64,000 nt of DNA from Chitinophagales bacterium (GCA_013298955.1 JAAFJT010000005.1:24966-88965), one strand, 5' to 3'; shown: positions 11,392-20,773, counted from the first letter of the stretch. A program made the numbers and translations. Notes: a model not told the origin generated them from the letters alone.

Positions 11392-12828
11392 ATGAAAAAA
11401 ATTACAGCGAATTACGTACACGCTCATCCCGTGTTCGTGATTCAAAATTTGGATGCGCAACCGGTTGATAATCAATACTTGCCGGTGTTTTTGTCGTTGA
11501 AAAACCTGCTGCAAAATCGGTTTCCAGCCCCCCTTTCGCTTTTTCTGAGCGAAGCCATGGGCGATTTACATCGCCTACCCGATTTTGAACCCACAGGTGG
11601 TATGATGATGTTCTCAGATGCCGAAATTGCGGTGTGGCATCATCGGATTCGAGGGGATGAACGCTTGCAACGCTTTCCTGTAAAGCGGTTGTTGGAGGAA
11701 ATCCTACCCCAACATCTGGGCGATTGGGCTTTTGTGCAACCCATGTTCCTGCCCGAAATGCAGATCAATGAGGTGACGGCGGCAGATAATATTGTCTTTC
11801 GCAATCAATCGGTGGATTTATACTTGCCCCAAGCCAATTTAATCATTGAAATCGACGGGCAAGCGCATAAACTCAATGACCGACAACGCCTTAAAGATAA
11901 TATTCGAGATGAATATTTGAAAAAATTTGGAATAGATACCGTACATTTGCAGGCGAATGACGTAGAACAATCAACAGACCGACTTCAACAAGGAATTGCC
12001 GCTATCATCGCTCAATTGAAAAGCCATGAATCCGCCTTAATTCCATATCAAAAAACGTATCAACAACTTTTAAATGGCTTCGACCACGACGATTTGCAAA
12101 ACAAATTGTTACCGACGGCGGTTATGCGATTTCAATGGTTGGTGGTCGAATTGTTGTTAGCGGGCAAGTTGTCCGTTACACAGCTTGTCTGGGAATTGCT
12201 CATCCTCGAACGCGATGTGACGGGTTTTGTGCCTTTGGCTTGTGAAGATTTGTGGATTCAGTTGCAAAAATTGTGTGAAATACACCAAGTGCCGTTTCAA
12301 AAACCAGTGCTTCGATTGTTAAGTCTGGAAGATGAGCTATCCGAAGAGACCGTAGCGGTGGATTTCAGTTTGTTCAAACGCTGGACGGATGAAGCGGATT
12401 TATATCCACAATGTATCTTTGTGCGCAATGATTATTTCGACCTCATGGCGCGGGAGAATATGAAACCCGCTGATAAAGCGACTTTATTGAAAGGCAGTTT
12501 GATGGCAGAATTTACACGGTATCTCACAGGCAGTCATGAGGCAGACCGTCATTTTGAAAAAGTGGTACAGGAAATCACCACGTTAAAGTCGAATGAACAA
12601 CAACCGATTTTAGAAGGTTGGTTGCAAAAAGCGGCGCATGCTCCCTTATCATTGGAGCAAAAACAATATATAGCGCATACGATTTTAAAATACTATCCTG
12701 ACGAAACCGTATATTTGGCTCGTCATTTAGATGCACCTTTTTTACTCAACGATACGATAAAAAGTAAATTAAAACAACTTCAAAATTTAAATCATAGACT
12801 TTATGAGCAGCTTAAAGCAATTCGATAG
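11392..12828 (+). CDS. PD-(D/E)XK nuclease-like protein (DUF559/Vsr-type fold), 478 residues
   Basis: The ATG at 11392 (MKKITANYVHAHPVF) is preferred to a TTG two codons earlier. Residues about 115-190 match the end-nuclease pattern of DUF559/Vsr-like proteins: a strand with VDLYLP (Asp142), then LIIEIDGQAHK (Glu153, Asp155) and a helix ending FGIDTVHL. That is a plausible D...ExD metal site. The N-terminal 115 residues and the helical C-terminal 290 residues match no family I know; no helicase or ATPase motif is visible. It overlaps the next gene by 26 bp, so the two are probably translated together. It may be a defence or DNA-repair protein; the nuclease call is moderate and the role is inferred. 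Confidence 0.6.
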   Translation: MKKITANYVHAHPVFVIQNLDAQPVDNQYLPVFLSLKNLLQNRFPAPLSLFLSEAMGDLHRLPDFEPTGGMMMFSDAEIAVWHHRIRGDERLQRFPVKRLLEEILPQHLGDWAFVQPMFLPEMQINEVTAADNIVFRNQSVDLYLPQANLIIEIDGQAHKLNDRQRLKDNIRDEYLKKFGIDTVHLQANDVEQSTDRLQQGIAAIIAQLKSHESALIPYQKTYQQLLNGFDHDDLQNKLLPTAVMRFQWLVVELLLAGKLSVTQLVWELLILERDVTGFVPLACEDLWIQLQKLCEIHQVPFQKPVLRLLSLEDELSEETVAVDFSLFKRWTDEADLYPQCIFVRNDYFDLMARENMKPADKATLLKGSLMAEFTRYLTGSHEADRHFEKVVQEITTLKSNEQQPILEGWLQKAAHAPLSLEQKQYIAHTILKYYPDETVYLARHLDAPFLLNDTIKSKLKQLQNLNHRLYEQLKAIR

Positions 12829-13630
12829 CGTGATGGAGACTTTCGAGAAAGAAATAGATAAGTTGAAGAAAATCGGGGAAGTGTACGCCGGGGTTCAGAC
12901 TGCAAACAAAGAGCAGCGCAACGCTTTACAAAAGTTGCATGATAATAATGCAGCGTTGCAAGGTGCTTTAAAGGAAGCCCGTGTTTTTCAAGATGAAATC
13001 AAAGGTATCACGAGTTTGTTGCCTGAAAAAACGGAGGCTTTGAAAGGGGAAATGACTCAATTGGGCGAGACGCTTCAAGAGACGATTAAAACCACTTGTT
13101 CCGAGCAGTTTAAGGAACATTTCGAGGCGCATGTTGGCAAAATGGAGACCACTACCGCAGAGACGCTACACAAATTTCAAGAAAACAACACGGTGTTGGA
13201 AGGGATTTTGAAACATTATCAATCCTTTCAAGTGGAAACGCGGCGTTTACTCGCGGAGTTGGACGAAAAACATGCCCAAGCGAAATCCGATTTGGTGCAA
13301 TCTGTGGATACACAACTCGAAGGCATCCGTTCTGAACAAGGCAAATTCAAACAGGCTTTTGCGGAAAATTTGGAAACCTTGCGCGGTGATAATCGGGATT
13401 TTCATCAGCAAACGCAGTCTTCGGTTCACACTAAAAATGAGGCACATTCTGCCGAAATCGTACAAATTGTTGATAAACAACGGAGTACGTTTAAATCTAT
13501 TATTGAATCCGAATTAACAGACCGCATCGCATCGTTAGAAACCAATCAATCGAAACAACTGCGCACGTTGACGATTTTGAATGGAGTCGTGTTGGTCGGC
13601 GTAATCATCTTGTTGTTTTTGAAAAGATAA
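12803..13630 (+). CDS. Tail-anchored coiled-coil membrane protein, 275 residues
   Basis: Residues 1-245 are almost wholly charged heptad-type helix (EKEIDKLKKIGEVYAG, LQGALKEARVFQDEI and similar), predicted coiled coil. A single membrane segment follows at the very C-terminus (about 254-273, NGVVLVGVIILLFL) ending KR. No signal peptide is visible, so it would sit with its bulk in the cytoplasm, anchored by the tail. It overlaps the nuclease-like gene by 26 bp. The layout recalls toxin-immunity or phage-sensing membrane partners, but no known family was recognised. Confidence 0.65.
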   Translation: MSSLKQFDSVMETFEKEIDKLKKIGEVYAGVQTANKEQRNALQKLHDNNAALQGALKEARVFQDEIKGITSLLPEKTEALKGEMTQLGETLQETIKTTCSEQFKEHFEAHVGKMETTTAETLHKFQENNTVLEGILKHYQSFQVETRRLLAELDEKHAQAKSDLVQSVDTQLEGIRSEQGKFKQAFAENLETLRGDNRDFHQQTQSSVHTKNEAHSAEIVQIVDKQRSTFKSIIESELTDRIASLETNQSKQLRTLTILNGVVLVGVIILLFLKR

Positions 13631-13696
13631 AATCGGGTTTGCTCGTTTTTGTCCCATCTTTTTTATTCTTTTGCAGAAAGAATTTAAAATAACTTT

Positions 13697-15097
13697 ATGG
13701 AACAAAAACAAGGGAGCTTAGTGCGTTCGCTCACGCTCACGACCGCTATTACATTGGTCATCAGCAGTGTAATCGGGTCAGGCGTTTACAAAAAAATCGC
13801 ACCTATGTCGGCAGAGTTACAATCGCCGTCATTGGTGCTTTGGTGTTGGCTTGCTGCGGGCATTATCAGCCTTTGCGGTGCTTTAAGCAATGCCGAAATC
13901 GCAGGTATGTTGGCGGATTCGGGCGGTGAATACGTCTATTTCCGCCGCATCTATGGTAAATTTACGGCTTTTTTATGGGGATGGGCTACTTTTGCAGTCA
14001 TCAAGACAGCAGCTATCTCTTCGTTGGCATACGTGTTTGCACAATCCGTCAATTCGTTGATGCCCTTACCACAACTCTCCGAAGGCGTTGCTAAAATGGA
14101 ATTTTTAGGATTAGCACCATTCGATAATTTCGGCGTGAAAGCGTTGGCGATTGGATTGGTGCTATTCTTGACTTGGGTAAATACACGCGGTTTGAAAGGG
14201 GCAGCCTTTTTGAGTGGTTCGATTACTCAATTGGTGATTATTGGTTTGACGATTATTGTGTTAGCGAGTTGGATTTTTGGGAGTGGCAAATGGACGCATG
14301 TGGCAACGCCTGCCACCACACAGACTTTACACAGCACAGGCGCGTATGTGAGTGCTTTTTTTTCAGCTTGTTTAGCGGCATTTTGGGCGTATGAAGGTTG
14401 GAATACGGTCGGCTTCATTGGTGGTGAAATCCAAAATCCGAATAAAAACTTACCTTTGGCATTGTTGGGTGGGATGACCGCAATTATGATTACGTATTTA
14501 TTGGTCAATTTTACGTATATGTATATCCTTCCAATTGATGATTTTATAACGATTTACAAAACGAAAAATGATATTGCAGCCGTAGCAGTGATGCGTACAG
14601 TGGGCGGCAATTGGGGCGCGATGTTATTGTCCGTTTTAATTTGTATTACGACTTTGGGTTGTACGAATAGTACGGTTTTGATGCCGCCGCGTATTTATTA
14701 CGCAATGGCGAAAGATGGATTGTTTTTCAAAAGCGCAGCAGACATTGACCCCGATTCGCATACGCCGAACAATGCGTTGTGGATGCAAGGGGTGTGGGCA
14801 TGTGTGTTGATTATGTCGGGCAGTTTTGACCAATTGACGGATATGTTGATTTTTGCAGCTTTCTTTTTTTATGGTGCGACAGCTTTGGGCGTGTTCATCC
14901 TGCGCGTGCGCGAACCGAATGCGGTGAGACCGTATAAAGTGATTGGTTATCCTGTGGTGCCAGCCTTATTTGTCCTTTTTTGCTTTGGTTTGGTGGTCAA
15001 TACGATTCTGACGAAACCACATGAAGCCGCTTTTGGCATTTTATTGATGTTGACAGGGATTCCTTTTTACTTTTATTGGACGAAAAATGAAAAATAA
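13697..15097 (+). CDS. APC-superfamily amino acid permease
   Basis: Inner-membrane amino acid/polyamine transporter or exchanger, 466 residues with about 12 hydrophobic segments. The first helix carries the family signature VISSVIGSGVYKKIAP, and the sixth region has FFSACLAAFWAYEGW followed by GGEIQNPNKNLP, typical of LAT-type APC members. The substrate cannot be told from sequence. It stands alone, 66 bp after the coiled-coil gene on the same strand, and is followed by an inverted-repeat element before a convergent gene. Confidence 0.85.
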   Translation: MEQKQGSLVRSLTLTTAITLVISSVIGSGVYKKIAPMSAELQSPSLVLWCWLAAGIISLCGALSNAEIAGMLADSGGEYVYFRRIYGKFTAFLWGWATFAVIKTAAISSLAYVFAQSVNSLMPLPQLSEGVAKMEFLGLAPFDNFGVKALAIGLVLFLTWVNTRGLKGAAFLSGSITQLVIIGLTIIVLASWIFGSGKWTHVATPATTQTLHSTGAYVSAFFSACLAAFWAYEGWNTVGFIGGEIQNPNKNLPLALLGGMTAIMITYLLVNFTYMYILPIDDFITIYKTKNDIAAVAVMRTVGGNWGAMLLSVLICITTLGCTNSTVLMPPRIYYAMAKDGLFFKSAADIDPDSHTPNNALWMQGVWACVLIMSGSFDQLTDMLIFAAFFFYGATALGVFILRVREPNAVRPYKVIGYPVVPALFVLFCFGLVVNTILTKPHEAAFGILLMLTGIPFYFYWTKNEK

Positions 15098-15172
15098 ATA
15101 AGTGGGGCTGATAGCACATGCATCCGCCTCAACTTCCTTTTTGTCATTTACGCCGTAAATAACTTTGAGTCG

Positions 15173-15303
15173 CTGACAATTTTTGTGGAAAGGCGCGTTT
15201 CGGAAAACTTTCAACTTTACTAAATGTATTTTGTATTGATAATCAATGGTTTATTTTGCCACATAGGTTTCCGAAACTTACTCTTTTCCACAAAATTTGT
15301 CAG
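15173..15303. repeat. Imperfect inverted repeat, MITE-like, about 131 bp
   Basis: Arms of about 45 bp: ctgacaatttttgtggaaa and gtttcggaaa on the left (15173-15217), mirrored by tttccgaaac and ttttccacaaaatttgtcag on the right (15266-15303). The arms are interrupted by unequal bulges, with about 50 AT-rich bases between. It lies between the convergent permease and membrane-protein genes. The inner part (TTTCGGAAA...) resembles the palindromes at 20.7-20.9 kb. A terminator or a small non-autonomous element are both possible; no target-site duplication was confirmed. Confidence 0.6.
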
Positions 15304-15317
15304 AGAGCCATAATTTT

Positions 15318-16007
15318 TTATTCTTTTTTGAAAATTAATTGTTTCAAGGCTGCCAAATGTGCAAATAAAACAATCGGCACAATAAATCCGGGCAATAGTA
15401 AAAAAGGAAACCGCAATACAGCAAGATTCGGCTGGTCAAAAGCCAACTGTTGAAAAGGCGTTGGCAACGATAAAGCAGCAGTCCCGACAATGATGCCCAA
15501 TAAACACAAGCCCAAAATATTCCATATAATTAGAATGCTTTTAGATTGCATTTGCCCGTTAAAGGCAAAAAAGCCAATCAACAATGCCGTAATGCCTGAC
15601 AAAATGTCAAAATTATGTCCTTCAAAAGTCATCATTTGCGGTATTTTTTTCAAATGATAGAGTTGCCACAAGGCGATTTCGACTGGAATCCGCACGATGT
15701 GTAAATACGTAAGTCGTTTTAAATCAATGTTTTGAATCCAACTGCTTGCTTTTTTGCGATTCAAAAGATAGGCAATAAGTAACACAGGTGGCACAACGAT
15801 TGCTGTAAAGCGCGGCGGCAAGCCTGTTGTGTCCAAATACCAACCCGAAAGCCCGATGATGGTTTGCAAGACGCACCAAACACAGGCGATAAAAGCAAAA
15901 TGATGTTTCAAGGTTTCGGTCGGCAAGGCGCGATAGAGCAGCCAACCTGTCAAAAGGATAATCCCGCCAAAAAAAAGCGGTACGGATAACGCGATGTCTG
16001 TAAACAT
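15318..16007 (-). CDS. Multi-pass membrane protein of unknown function, 229 residues
   Basis: The ATG at 16005-16007 (MFTDIALSVPLFFGG) is chosen because a TACATTTG promoter element lies about 28 bp upstream; the longer TTG start overlaps that element. Six or seven hydrophobic segments are visible (for example FFGGIILLTGWLLY, FAFIACVWCVLQTIIGLSGW, LRFPFLLLPGFIVPIVLFAH). No catalytic motif and no family is recognised. Convergent with the permease; divergent from the outer membrane barrel gene. Confidence 0.7.
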   Translation of the reverse strand: MFTDIALSVPLFFGGIILLTGWLLYRALPTETLKHHFAFIACVWCVLQTIIGLSGWYLDTTGLPPRFTAIVVPPVLLIAYLLNRKKASSWIQNIDLKRLTYLHIVRIPVEIALWQLYHLKKIPQMMTFEGHNFDILSGITALLIGFFAFNGQMQSKSILIIWNILGLCLLGIIVGTAALSLPTPFQQLAFDQPNLAVLRFPFLLLPGFIVPIVLFAHLAALKQLIFKKE

Positions 16008-16034
16008 AGGTTCTATTTTGCTGTGATTTTGCGG

Positions 16035-16042
16035 CAAATGTA
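16035..16042 (-). promoter_or_regulatory. -7 promoter element (TACATTTG)
   Basis: TACATTTG on the minus strand matches the Bacteroidota -7 box. No well-placed TTTG was found upstream; the nearest TTG has a 23-nt spacer. It would give a leader of about 20 nt before the ATG at 16007. Confidence 0.4.
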
Positions 16043-16167
16043 AGCGTTTACCTGTTAAAATGAGCCAATTCGTCGAATGATGCGCTTTTTTTAATCGGTT
16101 TTATAAAACTTTGTTGAAAAAGGATTGTCTATTGATTGTTTTGAAAAAATTAAAATGAGCAATATCA

Positions 16168-18585
16168 ATGAAAAATGTATTTACACTTTTACTCATCTCT
16201 GTAACGACAACGGCGGTTTTTGCGCAACCACCAAGCGGTGCGCCGCGCGGCAATATGCGCATGGGTTCCATCGGGCGGGTCTATGGAAAACTCGTTGAAG
16301 CCCAATCCAAAGAGCCTGTTGCCTATGCTTCTGTGGCGATTTATTCGATGGCGACCAAAAAAGATAGCCTTATTGGGGGTGCCTTGACCCAAGAAAATGG
16401 CGATTTTAGCATTGAAGGGTTGCCTTTGGCGCGGGTGAAAGTCCGATTTAGCTTCATGGGTTTCAAACAAAAAGACCAATTGGTGATTTTGATGCCGCCT
16501 GATAATGTCGAATTGGATATGGGCAATGTGGCAATGGAAAGTACTGCGCAAAGCCTTAAAGAAGTGACTGTCAAGGCAGAAAAAAGCACTATGCAGATGA
16601 ATATTGACCGAAAAGTGGTCAATGTGGATAAAAATCTCATGGCTGCGGGTGGAACTGCCGAAGATGTATTGAAAAATGTGCCATCTGTAACGGTCGATAT
16701 GGAGGGCAAACCGAGCTTGCGCAATGCCGAAACCACCGTTTATATGGACGGGCGACCGACAGCGATGACGCTCAACCAAATCCCTGCCGACCAAATCGAC
16801 CAAGTGGAGATTATCACCAATCCATCTGCCAAATTTGATGCGAATTTGACGGGTGGTATCCTCAATTTGGTGATGAAAAAAAATAAAAAACCGGGTTATA
16901 ACGGGATGGTCAATGTTGGCGTTGGCACGAGTGGACAGCGCAATGCGATGGTGAATTTAAATATTAAACAAAATCCAATTGGTATTTCGTTGATGTACAA
17001 TGCAAATCGGCGCGGTAGTATGAATAAAGGTTATAATAATTTTCAATACGCGAATCCGAATCCCGAAAAATATTTTTTACAACAAAATGCAAATGATTTT
17101 AGCAATACCCATCAAATGGGGCGCATTGGGTTGGATTATTCTCTGAATAATCGCAATACGTTTTCCATTGCGCAGATGGCGGGCGGCGGTAATTTCAATG
17201 TGATTGGGGAACGGGTTGTACAAAAATTGGATGCCAATCAAAATGTTTTGAATAAAGCACTGCATAAAGTCGAGGCTGAAAATCAATTTCGGCATTACAC
17301 CACCAGCCTTACTTGGAAACGCACTTATCCGAAAAAGGGGCAAGAATTGGTCGTGGATGGGCAATATCAATATTCCAAAAATGACAATAAAAATTATGTA
17401 TTGAATGCTGACAATAACGATACCCTCCAAAAAAATCAAGGCGGCGGCGCAGGACGACATGGGCAAATTCAATTGGATTACACCAATCCGTTGAGCGATA
17501 GTTCCAAATTGGAGTTTGGGGCGAAATCTTTTGTGCGCGAAGCGGATAATACCATTGATAGATTCCCAAGCGATGCCAATTGGAGTCGGGATTTTAAGAT
17601 GTATGACATGATTAATGCTTTGTATATCAATTATTCAAGTCGGTATCATGGGATTGGGTATCAAGGCGGTTTGCGGTTTGAACACTCGTTTTTTGAAAGC
17701 AAATCGGCGCAATATGATACGATGTACAGTTATCCAAACGCGAGTGGCAAATATTTCTTGAAATCCTTGTTTCCAAGTTTATATTTGAACCATAAATTGA
17801 ATGACCAAGATGAAATTCAATTGAATTTTTCGCGCAAAATCCGTCGGGCGCAACACATGGAAGTCATGCGTATCCCGATGATGGCAGACCAGAAAAGTTA
17901 TCGGATTGGCAATCCCAATTTGAGACCCGAGTTGATTAGTTTGACGGAATTGAATTATAACCATCCATTCGGAGAAGGCAGCAATTGGTTGGCATCGCTT
18001 TACGGGCGTTTTGTGGAAGACCCTATCATCCCGTATGCGACACAAACGGGTGGTTTTATCGTCAATTCGTTTAAAAATGCAGATTTAAGGACGGAATTTG
18101 GGTTGGATAATTCGTTGCGTTATATCATTCATAAAAATTTTGATGTGTCTTTGAGCCTCAATGTTTTTAAATTGAAATTAGTGACCGATACCAAATCCGT
18201 GGATGGTTGGGCGCACAATTCCAAAGCGAATTTCAATTGGAAATTGCCCAAAGATATTACCGTTCAATTGTCAGGCAATTATGAATCCGAGCGCGTTTTG
18301 TTGCAAGGGCTGATGTTGCCCAATTATTTTGCCGATTTTGCCATCAAGAAAACGTTTTTCAAAGTGGCGAGTTTGACGTTTAGCGTCAGCGATATTTTTG
18401 ATACGCGTCGTATGATTCAACATTTGAATATTGACGATAGATACTTGCAAATGAGCCTGAATCGCCGCGATGTGCGCTTTTTCAAAGTCAATTTCTCCAT
18501 GCCTTTCGGCAAACCTGATGCATCGATTTTCAAAAATAGAAAAAGACCACAACAGGGGCAACAAGGACAAGAAATGGATTTTTAA
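16168..18585 (+). CDS. TonB-receptor-like outer membrane beta-barrel protein
   Basis: Outer membrane protein of 805 residues. The signal peptide is residues 1-19 (cleaved after VFAQ). A carboxypeptidase-regulatory-like domain covers about 35-120 (GRVYGKLVEAQSKEPVAYAS). A TonB plug domain with GGTAEDVLKNVPSVTVD and IPADQIDQVEIITNPSAKFD covers about 155-230. A long C-terminal barrel of the outer-membrane-beta-barrel-3 type follows. There is no SusD-like partner, so a polysaccharide uptake role is not supported; the cargo is unknown. The last 15 residues are Gln/Gly/Arg-rich. It is followed at once by a long hairpin facing the convergent racemase gene. Confidence 0.85.
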   Translation: MKNVFTLLLISVTTTAVFAQPPSGAPRGNMRMGSIGRVYGKLVEAQSKEPVAYASVAIYSMATKKDSLIGGALTQENGDFSIEGLPLARVKVRFSFMGFKQKDQLVILMPPDNVELDMGNVAMESTAQSLKEVTVKAEKSTMQMNIDRKVVNVDKNLMAAGGTAEDVLKNVPSVTVDMEGKPSLRNAETTVYMDGRPTAMTLNQIPADQIDQVEIITNPSAKFDANLTGGILNLVMKKNKKPGYNGMVNVGVGTSGQRNAMVNLNIKQNPIGISLMYNANRRGSMNKGYNNFQYANPNPEKYFLQQNANDFSNTHQMGRIGLDYSLNNRNTFSIAQMAGGGNFNVIGERVVQKLDANQNVLNKALHKVEAENQFRHYTTSLTWKRTYPKKGQELVVDGQYQYSKNDNKNYVLNADNNDTLQKNQGGGAGRHGQIQLDYTNPLSDSSKLEFGAKSFVREADNTIDRFPSDANWSRDFKMYDMINALYINYSSRYHGIGYQGGLRFEHSFFESKSAQYDTMYSYPNASGKYFLKSLFPSLYLNHKLNDQDEIQLNFSRKIRRAQHMEVMRIPMMADQKSYRIGNPNLRPELISLTELNYNHPFGEGSNWLASLYGRFVEDPIIPYATQTGGFIVNSFKNADLRTEFGLDNSLRYIIHKNFDVSLSLNVFKLKLVTDTKSVDGWAHNSKANFNWKLPKDITVQLSGNYESERVLLQGLMLPNYFADFAIKKTFFKVASLTFSVSDIFDTRRMIQHLNIDDRYLQMSLNRRDVRFFKVNFSMPFGKPDASIFKNRKRPQQGQQGQEMDF

Positions 18586-18595
18586 GCATTGTGTG

Positions 18596-18734
18596 AAGGT
18601 GGATAAATGGGAACGCGGATGACACGGATAAAGCTGATTTTCGCGGATTTTTCTTTTTTTTTAATTATAAAAAAAGAAAAATCCGCGAAGATTCGCCCAA
18701 TCCGTGTCATCCGTGTTCCCATTTATCCGCCTTC
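18596..18734. repeat. Long inverted repeat, GCGGATGACACGGAT family
   Basis: Near-perfect arms of about 65 bp (left 18596-18662 containing ggataaatgggaacgcggat; right 18669-18734). A T-run and an A-run flank the loop. It lies between convergent genes (barrel protein and racemase), where it could end transcription from both sides. A second copy of the same family is at 22598-22707 and a half copy near 20,995. Confidence 0.85.
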
Positions 18735-18786
18735 CCATTTGGTTGCACTATTCTATCAACCATTTTTCAGCCCCGATTTGCCCATC

Positions 18787-19512
18787 TTAAACCGCAAAAA
18801 GCCGAGCGCGTTCCATAACAGGTTGCGTAAGGGATTGAACCGAAACTTGTCGCAAAGCAACTAAACTATTAATAATCGCCTCATGACTTTCAACAATCAA
18901 CGGCAGTTCGGTACAACCCAAAATAATGGCATCACACCCCTTTTTTATCAAATTTTGAATGATTTTTTGAACAAAATGAATATCAGCAGTGGTATGCACA
19001 TTTTCTACGACTTTTAAAACGATTTCAGCTAATTGCGTTTGGGTCGCATCATCTACCAAAATCGGAATCATATTGTTTTTCAAAAGCGATTTTTGATACA
19101 TTTCGGTTTGTATCGTTGTGCGTGTGGCTAAAATCGCTACTTTTTTGGCGGTTTTACGAATCGCCGCTTGTGTCGCATCAATAATACTTATAATGGGAAT
19201 GTTACAATCCATCCTCAATTCATCAATGAATAAATGTACCGAATTGCAAGGAATGGTAATATAATCGGCTCCTGCTGCTTCCAATGCTTGACATGCATCC
19301 CGCAAAAGTTCATAAACGGCTGCTTTATCCGCCCTTGACCAATGATTATGAATAATTTGTTCACAAAGGTAGAGCGAAATCGGTACACTTTGAATCATAA
19401 TGGATGGCATGGATCCATGCCGTTTCAACATCGCGTTGACTACATCTACATAAAAAGAGGCAGTGGCATCAGGACCTAAGCCGCCAACAATGCCTAAAGT
19501 TTGGATTTTCAT
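18787..19512 (-). CDS. Aspartate/glutamate racemase family protein
   Basis: Cofactor-independent two-cysteine amino acid racemase, 241 residues from the ATG at 19510-19512 (MKIQTLGIVGGLGPDAT). The first catalytic cysteine is in IPCNSVH and the second in LGCTELPL, both intact; the N-terminal GGLGPDAT loop is the family signature. The substrate could be aspartate, glutamate or another amino acid. It lies 74 bp downstream of an ATP-grasp ligase on the same strand and is probably co-transcribed, suggesting that it supplies a D-amino acid to that ligase. Confidence 0.85.
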   Translation of the reverse strand: MKIQTLGIVGGLGPDATASFYVDVVNAMLKRHGSMPSIMIQSVPISLYLCEQIIHNHWSRADKAAVYELLRDACQALEAAGADYITIPCNSVHLFIDELRMDCNIPIISIIDATQAAIRKTAKKVAILATRTTIQTEMYQKSLLKNNMIPILVDDATQTQLAEIVLKVVENVHTTADIHFVQKIIQNLIKKGCDAIILGCTELPLIVESHEAIINSLVALRQVSVQSLTQPVMERARLFAV

Positions 19513-19586
19513 AAAAAAATGATGCACAATGAATGATGCTTTTTTAATTGTAAAATGGGTCAATAATCTTTTTGAAGCTCAATTCC

Positions 19587-20564
19587 TTAACTTGCCATTT
19601 CGATTAACTGTGTAAAAAAGTATTCCATCGTCCAGCCTAATACTTTGATGGTTTCTGGAATAATGCTGGATGCCGCCATGCCCGGTACGGAATTGATTTC
19701 CAATAAAACAGGCACTCCATTTTCAGTTACAATAAAATCTACCCGTATAATTCCTTTGCATTCAAGCTGTTGATACATTTTTGCAGCAATGCTTTCAACA
19801 GCCTGTCTTTCCGAAACGGAGAGCAATGCAGGAATCGTTTTTGTAATTCGATTCGGAGAAGACTTGTCTTGATGACTCAAAAAACCACTGACAGACCGCA
19901 CTTCACAACATGGCAGCGTTTGAATGCCTTCCGATGTCCGCAACACACCGACCGCGATTTCACGACCTGTGATGAACGATTCAATCAAAACTTGATGGTC
20001 TTCTTTGAAAGCCAATGCTAAGGCGGGTTGCAATTCGCCATAATGCAGAATGCGGCTCACGCCTAAACTTAATCCGCCATTCACAGGTTTCACGATAGCG
20101 GGATAACCAATGGTTTCCAACATTTCCACTGTTGGAATGGCATCGCCTTGTTGTATCCACAATGATTTGGGTACTTTTACGCCGAGCGCACCTGCCATCA
20201 AATTCGTAAATCTTTTATTGAATAAAAGACTGGCTGTCAATGATTTATTACAACTAAATGGGATTTTCAATAATTCAAAATACCCCAATAATGCACCACT
20301 GGAACCGGGCTCTCCATGAATGAGCATTAAAATGACATCAGGTCGAATGCGATTTCCATCGGCATCGGAAAAGGTAAAATCGCTTCGATCCACAGGATAA
20401 GAACCATTTGGAGTTTCATAATGGAATGAAAACGCATCATTGGAAAGTACCATTCGATACGTTTTGAACCCGTTTGCTAACGCCTGTTCTGCATGGTCTG
20501 CCGAGTAGAAGGATAGTACCCGTTCCTCGTCATATCCGCCACAAACAATTGCAACTTTTTTCAT
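19587..20564 (-). CDS. D-alanine--D-alanine ligase family ATP-grasp enzyme
   Basis: ATP-dependent ligase of 325 residues from the ATG at 20562-20564 (MKKVAIVCGGYDEERVLS); longer in-frame starts add a non-homologous tail. Family landmarks are the N-terminal GGYDEERVLSFYSA loop, LIHGEPGSSGALLGY, YPAIVKPVNGGLSLGVS, RVDFIV and the metal-binding EINSVPGM. The omega-loop stretch reads GFLSHQDKSSPN rather than the usual FYDYEAKY. By memory alignment this places a His near the Tyr216 position of DdlB, as in VanA-type enzymes. With the racemase downstream, a product other than D-Ala-D-Ala is possible. It could still be the housekeeping Ddl. Confidence 0.8.
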   Translation of the reverse strand: MKKVAIVCGGYDEERVLSFYSADHAEQALANGFKTYRMVLSNDAFSFHYETPNGSYPVDRSDFTFSDADGNRIRPDVILMLIHGEPGSSGALLGYFELLKIPFSCNKSLTASLLFNKRFTNLMAGALGVKVPKSLWIQQGDAIPTVEMLETIGYPAIVKPVNGGLSLGVSRILHYGELQPALALAFKEDHQVLIESFITGREIAVGVLRTSEGIQTLPCCEVRSVSGFLSHQDKSSPNRITKTIPALLSVSERQAVESIAAKMYQQLECKGIIRVDFIVTENGVPVLLEINSVPGMAASSIIPETIKVLGWTMEYFFTQLIEMAS

Positions 20565-20740
20565 CGTTTTATGATTTTTAATTTTTAGAACCCAAGAAGC
20601 GTAGCAGCCTCTAAGGAATGTTCTCATTTTCTTGAAGTATGGGATGCTTGTCCCAAATTCCAAATTAGATTGATTTAAAACAATTGACTCATGTTACGTA
20701 GGTCGCTTTAAATAGAAAAATATTATTTGGTAAAGAAGGT

Positions 20741-20773
20741 ATGATTCGGAAACCTTCAAGGTTTCCGAATCAT
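20741..20773. repeat. Perfect palindrome, copy 1 (TTCGGAAACCTT core)
   Basis: 16-bp perfect arms around one central C (atgattcggaaacctt / aaggtttccgaatcat). It shares its 25-bp core with the palindrome 52 bp further on. No T-run follows, so it is not a textbook terminator. It lies upstream of the ligase gene and about 470 bp before icd. Confidence 0.8.

Noticed and set aside
13638..13673. Promoter before the amino acid permease (TTTG ... TTCTTTTG)
   Set aside because: Second base of the -7 box is wrong and the spacer is 24 nt.
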